Assembly: GCA_022385755.1 (NCBI GenBank)
Contig: MU278353.1
Coordinates: 581,000-644,999, forward strand
Reading direction: 5' to 3'
DNA length: 64,000 nt
From: Trametopsis cervina
Lineage: Eukaryota > Basidiomycota > Agaricomycetes > Polyporales > Irpicaceae
The translations under genes were made by a program, and so were the position numbers. Below the pieces are notes generated by a model. That model worked only from the letters and a program-made list of their open reading frames with translations, was not told the DNA's origin and did no database searches. This document shows positions 60,940 through 64,000 of the stretch, piece after piece. Each line of letters opens with the position of its first letter. The stretch's first letter is position 1.

Positions 60940-62215
60940 GCTGGAAAGAAACAAGATGCGTGACCAGTCACAAGGAACATTGACGTGGGCGTGACCACCG
61001 AGATCGCCGCTTTGCACTCACTTTGCCCGTTGCTCCCCGTACAGCATGAGATACACGTCCGCAGACAATGTCAAAGATTATACCATGACGGTCTCAAGCT
61101 TCTCATCCTTGGAGTTTTCCGAGACCAATCAGCTAGTTGACAAAGGCAATGCGAGATAGTGTCGAGATGTACTGTTCATGTCTGCAAGGGGAACCATGAG
61201 CCTGGCTCATATGCGTTTCATTCAAGCTGTGTTGAAGCAGATTAATTACGCTTCAATCAGCTCCTTTGCAGTTGATACTGTACAACCTGCATTGAATACT
61301 TGGGTACCCCAAGCCCTTGCCAGCGATGTGCATGGTACTGTAATATCGCCGGTTCACTCTCTCGCGGGGATGTTCGGAAGGAAGTAGATCTCCACTTCGT
61401 TACAGCACGACCGACTCACCTCTCGTCTCATCTGCGATCATTTCGCACCAGTCTGCTTGAGCAGATCGCAGGCTGCCACGTCAGTCAATAGTCCCTCATC
61501 CCTTACCATACTGTCTCATTCTTAGAGGCGGTCGAAGAGGTGATCCATTCGATACGGAAGCAGGAACGTCCAAAAAACCTAATACGACGTCGTAGCAGAC
61601 GGGACGACATTCGGCCTATCGGGAGCAGAACCTCCGGCTGATGAAATTGTGAAGCAATTTGATGTGCACTTGTCCCTCCTCCACCATCGAATCAACATAC
61701 TCTGCTTGCATAGCAAGCAACTATATTCGTGGTCATCCTGAAGCCATACCTCCGCTAAGTATCGCAGGAACCGCGTCCCTGAAAGGGAAGATCATGAATC
61801 AAGATCAAGTTCTTGCAGATTACAAGGCGCTGTGTCTATGATGAGCTTGATATAGTGCTCAGCATACCTATGATCCACTTTTGTTGAGTTCTGCTTTGTG
61901 GCGCTTTCGCAGGAACTGCAACCGTTACTTGGGCTATAGCTCCCCGACCCTGCGCGTCACGTTCCGCGCTCGCGGTACAGTAATAGTAGGCTCGCGACCG
62001 TCACCCAGATGTGACCTTGCCACTTTGCTCATGATTGACCACGAAGGCGGATATAGTTTGAAACTGGCCAAGTGTATTTGCACAATGGCGACGCCGGCCC
62101 TTCCGCTTGGTAGAAGGAAAGGACTGTATCGCTGCATGCTATGCAAACTGATAACCGGGATACTACTGCACGAGGAAACACGGTTTCGTACCTCTGATTG
62201 TTTCACGTACAAAGG

Positions 62216-62240
62216 ATTCATCAAGTAGTACTTGATGAAT
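62216..62240. repeat. Perfect 12-bp inverted repeat with 1-bp loop
   Basis: ATTCATCAAGTA and its reverse complement flank a single G. Isolated in a gene-poor stretch; it could be a symmetric binding site or a trace of a mobile element. Confidence 0.85.
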
Positions 62241-62801
62241 ACTTTCCAAAGACCTCAAAGTTGACGCCGCAGTCCACGGTCCATTTGCTCGTGTTAATAC
62301 TGCAAGTAGGTGCATAGCTGCTGGTCCTGATTGTATCGAGTCAGGAGTGCGACGGTCGCGGCTGCCACCCAGTCAGCTGTGGTACAGGAAAGCGGGAATC
62401 TGCGCTCCGTACACTGCAACTCGCAGCGATGTGCTCATATGCATGTGACTCTTTGCGTTGACTTACAAGCTGGCTCTTTAGCGTATTGTTGAGGTTAGTG
62501 CCTATGATGCGTCCTATCAGAGTATCAAGCTGAAGGGATTGCATGAGCACGTATCTGTGTTGTTTCCACCAGTATGATTGATTACCAAGACGAAACGTCG
62601 ACGCTGTCGATGCAGTGTCAAACATCTCAGGGATGGGCGCGGTATGGGGATTTCTTGTCCGTCACGATTAATGCAAACGTGAGCCGTGCTTCCGGCAGGC
62701 GTGCTCAACGAAACGCGGTTAGAGTGGCTATCCTTCTGAGTGCGGATAAAGTCAGCCTAGAGTTGCTTTACCGCTTGAGCGCGTTTCGCGCGGCACACAG
62801 G

Positions 62802-62849
62802 CACGTGACCGCCGTAATGAATTGTGTGACGGCTGGCGCGTTACGTCAC
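62802..62849 (+). promoter_or_regulatory. CACGTGAC and TTACGTCAC motifs upstream of the last gene
   Basis: CACGTGAC (62802-62809) is an E-box of the Cbf1/bHLH type. TTACGTCAC (62841-62849) matches a CRE/bZIP half-palindrome. Both lie 90-140 bp before the ATG at 62938, a usual place for fungal activator sites. Function is not tested. Confidence 0.3.
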
Positions 62850-62937
62850 GCGCTCGTGTTTCGCCCACCGAACTTCAAAGCAGCTGCGTCCATCATCACA
62901 ACGGCAATTACGACCTGACCCAATTTTACCAAGTGCA

Positions 62938-64000
62938 ATGGCGATACCAGGTGTTACACAGGGAGAGAATGCTCGCGAACGTGAGACATCTGTCCATCTT
63001 CATGGATTGGTAGACACCGTGCTCGAGGAAGGAAATCTCGATAGCGCCATTAGGCTGCTCGACAGATTGCGACATCCGGCGTATAAGCCTTACGGGTCAG
63101 TATGTGTTCCCGTATTCATTTAATCTGACATTTGCTAAATACTGTGTCAAGTCCTCATATCAGACAACTCCTCTACCTTGCATTGTATCCGCCTGTGGCC
63201 GATGCCCCTGATACTGCTTTGTTTGGGCTGGATTCAATACCGTCTTCCCCCAGCAAATTAGCTATGCGGCATAGAATGTCCTTCTCACCGAGCCCAGCTG
63301 TCATAGAAGCGGCGCAAAGCACTCTGTGCGCATTTGTGCGAACGAACACTCCGGAATCAATATGTCGCGCGCTGCCAAACTATGGACTAACTGGACTGGA
63401 CGACATTCCAACGATCTCGACTATTGCAGAGAACAACGACGACGAGGGTGAATCTGAGCTGGCCAAGCTGTCGAGACGTATCAAGGATGCCAGAAGCTGC
63501 TGGGACATAATTAAGCAGGACTATATCAAACGCGGCGCTGTTTTGGATGTGCCTAAGAACACCAGAAACAGAAGAAGCGGAAGACATACGCTCGAGCAAG
63601 ATTCATTTGACTTCGATGAAATATCGGAGCCTCCGCAGCCAGTTGCCGATAATGCCTGGCAAGTATTAGAGTTCCTCGTTTCACTTTTCGAGAAAGACCA
63701 GACTGCGACACTGGCCAAATACCACAGTCAGTGCCGTCATTTACACGTAGCAACTTCTTTTCTAATCAAATGGCCTATTATTAGTCGCGTTCTCTCCTTA
63801 CTTTCTAGCCCAAATACCGTCTTCGCGCTCTACATCGGGGGCACGGTGGGACGTTGCGGCGCCACTGGACGTCATTTTCTACTGCTTAGAATTCCCTGAA
63901 AGATGGAGTCTGGGTGCAAGGCTGCTGACTCTGGTAATGCACCACGTACTCCGCTCTCTCAATCTTCTCAGCTCATCATCATTACTAGCTCATCAATCTG
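62938..64000 (+). CDS. Unknown protein, 3' end beyond the window
   Basis: Not recognised. Exons 62938-63095, 63152-63726 and 63785 to the window end, where the frame is still open. It encodes about 315 residues so far: an N-terminal helical stretch (LVDTVLEEGNLDSAIRLLDR), a middle with Ser/Pro (SIPSSPSKLAMRHRMSFS) and a helical region (LAKLSRRIKDARSCWDIIKQ), then a hydrophobic part PLDVIFYCLEFPERW. No motif of known function was seen. The ATG is the first in frame after the possible promoter motifs. Introns are ordinary (56 and 58 nt). Confidence 0.7.

Larger units (their letters stand above)
60940..62937. other. Intergenic, about 2 kb, no convincing gene
   Basis: Several short frames on both strands (for example minus 61934-62224 and 62341-62625), none recognisable or splice-consistent. 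It contains a short palindrome at 62216-62240 and possible bHLH and bZIP sites near the right end. Confidence 0.45.

Noticed and set aside
61934..62625. Minus-strand frames as genes in the 60940-62937 gap
   Set aside because: Unrecognised, no consistent exon joins, and no upstream promoter-like sequence.

Overview
The window is nuclear DNA from a filamentous basidiomycete, most likely an Agaricomycete. The evidence is dense coding on both strands, many 45-80 nt GT-AG introns (up to a dozen or more per gene), and fungal-specific families: eEF3-type ABC translation factor, class IV-like chitin synthase, CBM1 and AA9 proteins, Con-6, and an ATP sulfurylase with an APS-kinase-like tail. The species cannot be named from the sequence alone. 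All gene models below were spliced by hand; for most, exon lengths sum to a multiple of three and the joins restore conserved motifs.

Bases 1-9350 are a repeat island. It holds a 144-bp-arm inverted repeat (1-449), an AT-rich block with diverged direct and inverted copies of one repeat (1801-3410), a 21-bp minisatellite (2396-2680), a tRNA-like Pol III promoter with a 32-bp palindrome (2761-2904), a weak hAT-like remnant, a tandem array of heat-shock-element-like units (4552-4766), a truncated Ty1/Copia retrotransposon (about 4785-8046, minus strand) with one LTR and an initiator-tRNA primer site, and a dead pogo-type transposase (8058-9351, minus).

Bases 10321-31095 carry a FAD monooxygenase, a Con-6 protein, an intron-containing tRNA-Ser(GCT), dynactin p50 (dynamitin), ATP sulfurylase, an isoaspartyl peptidase/L-asparaginase divergent from a chitin synthase, a dysferlin-domain peroxisomal membrane protein, GPI mannosyltransferase 2 and a proline-rich protein.

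Bases 31941-50743 carry a small acidic protein, a TDT/SLAC1-type transporter, an NFKBIL1-like coiled-coil protein, a secreted CBM1 protein, a membrane-anchored GH18 chitinase, an NDR/LATS-type kinase divergent from a homeobox factor, and an AA9 LPMO. Bases 51297-64000 carry an eEF3/New1-type factor divergent from a single-pass membrane protein, a C2H2 zinc-finger protein, a small uncertain gene, a mitochondrial BolA protein and the 5' part of an unknown gene cut by the window end.

There is no biosynthetic cluster or CRISPR array. A loose functional theme is cell wall and polysaccharide work (chitin synthase, GPI anchor synthesis, NDR kinase, GH18, CBM1, AA9), but the genes are not co-oriented. 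The most striking feature of the gene space is a set of internal micro-exons of 10-20 nt in five different genes, often coding for key motifs, plus introns of 3n length without stop codons that a naive reading would translate.
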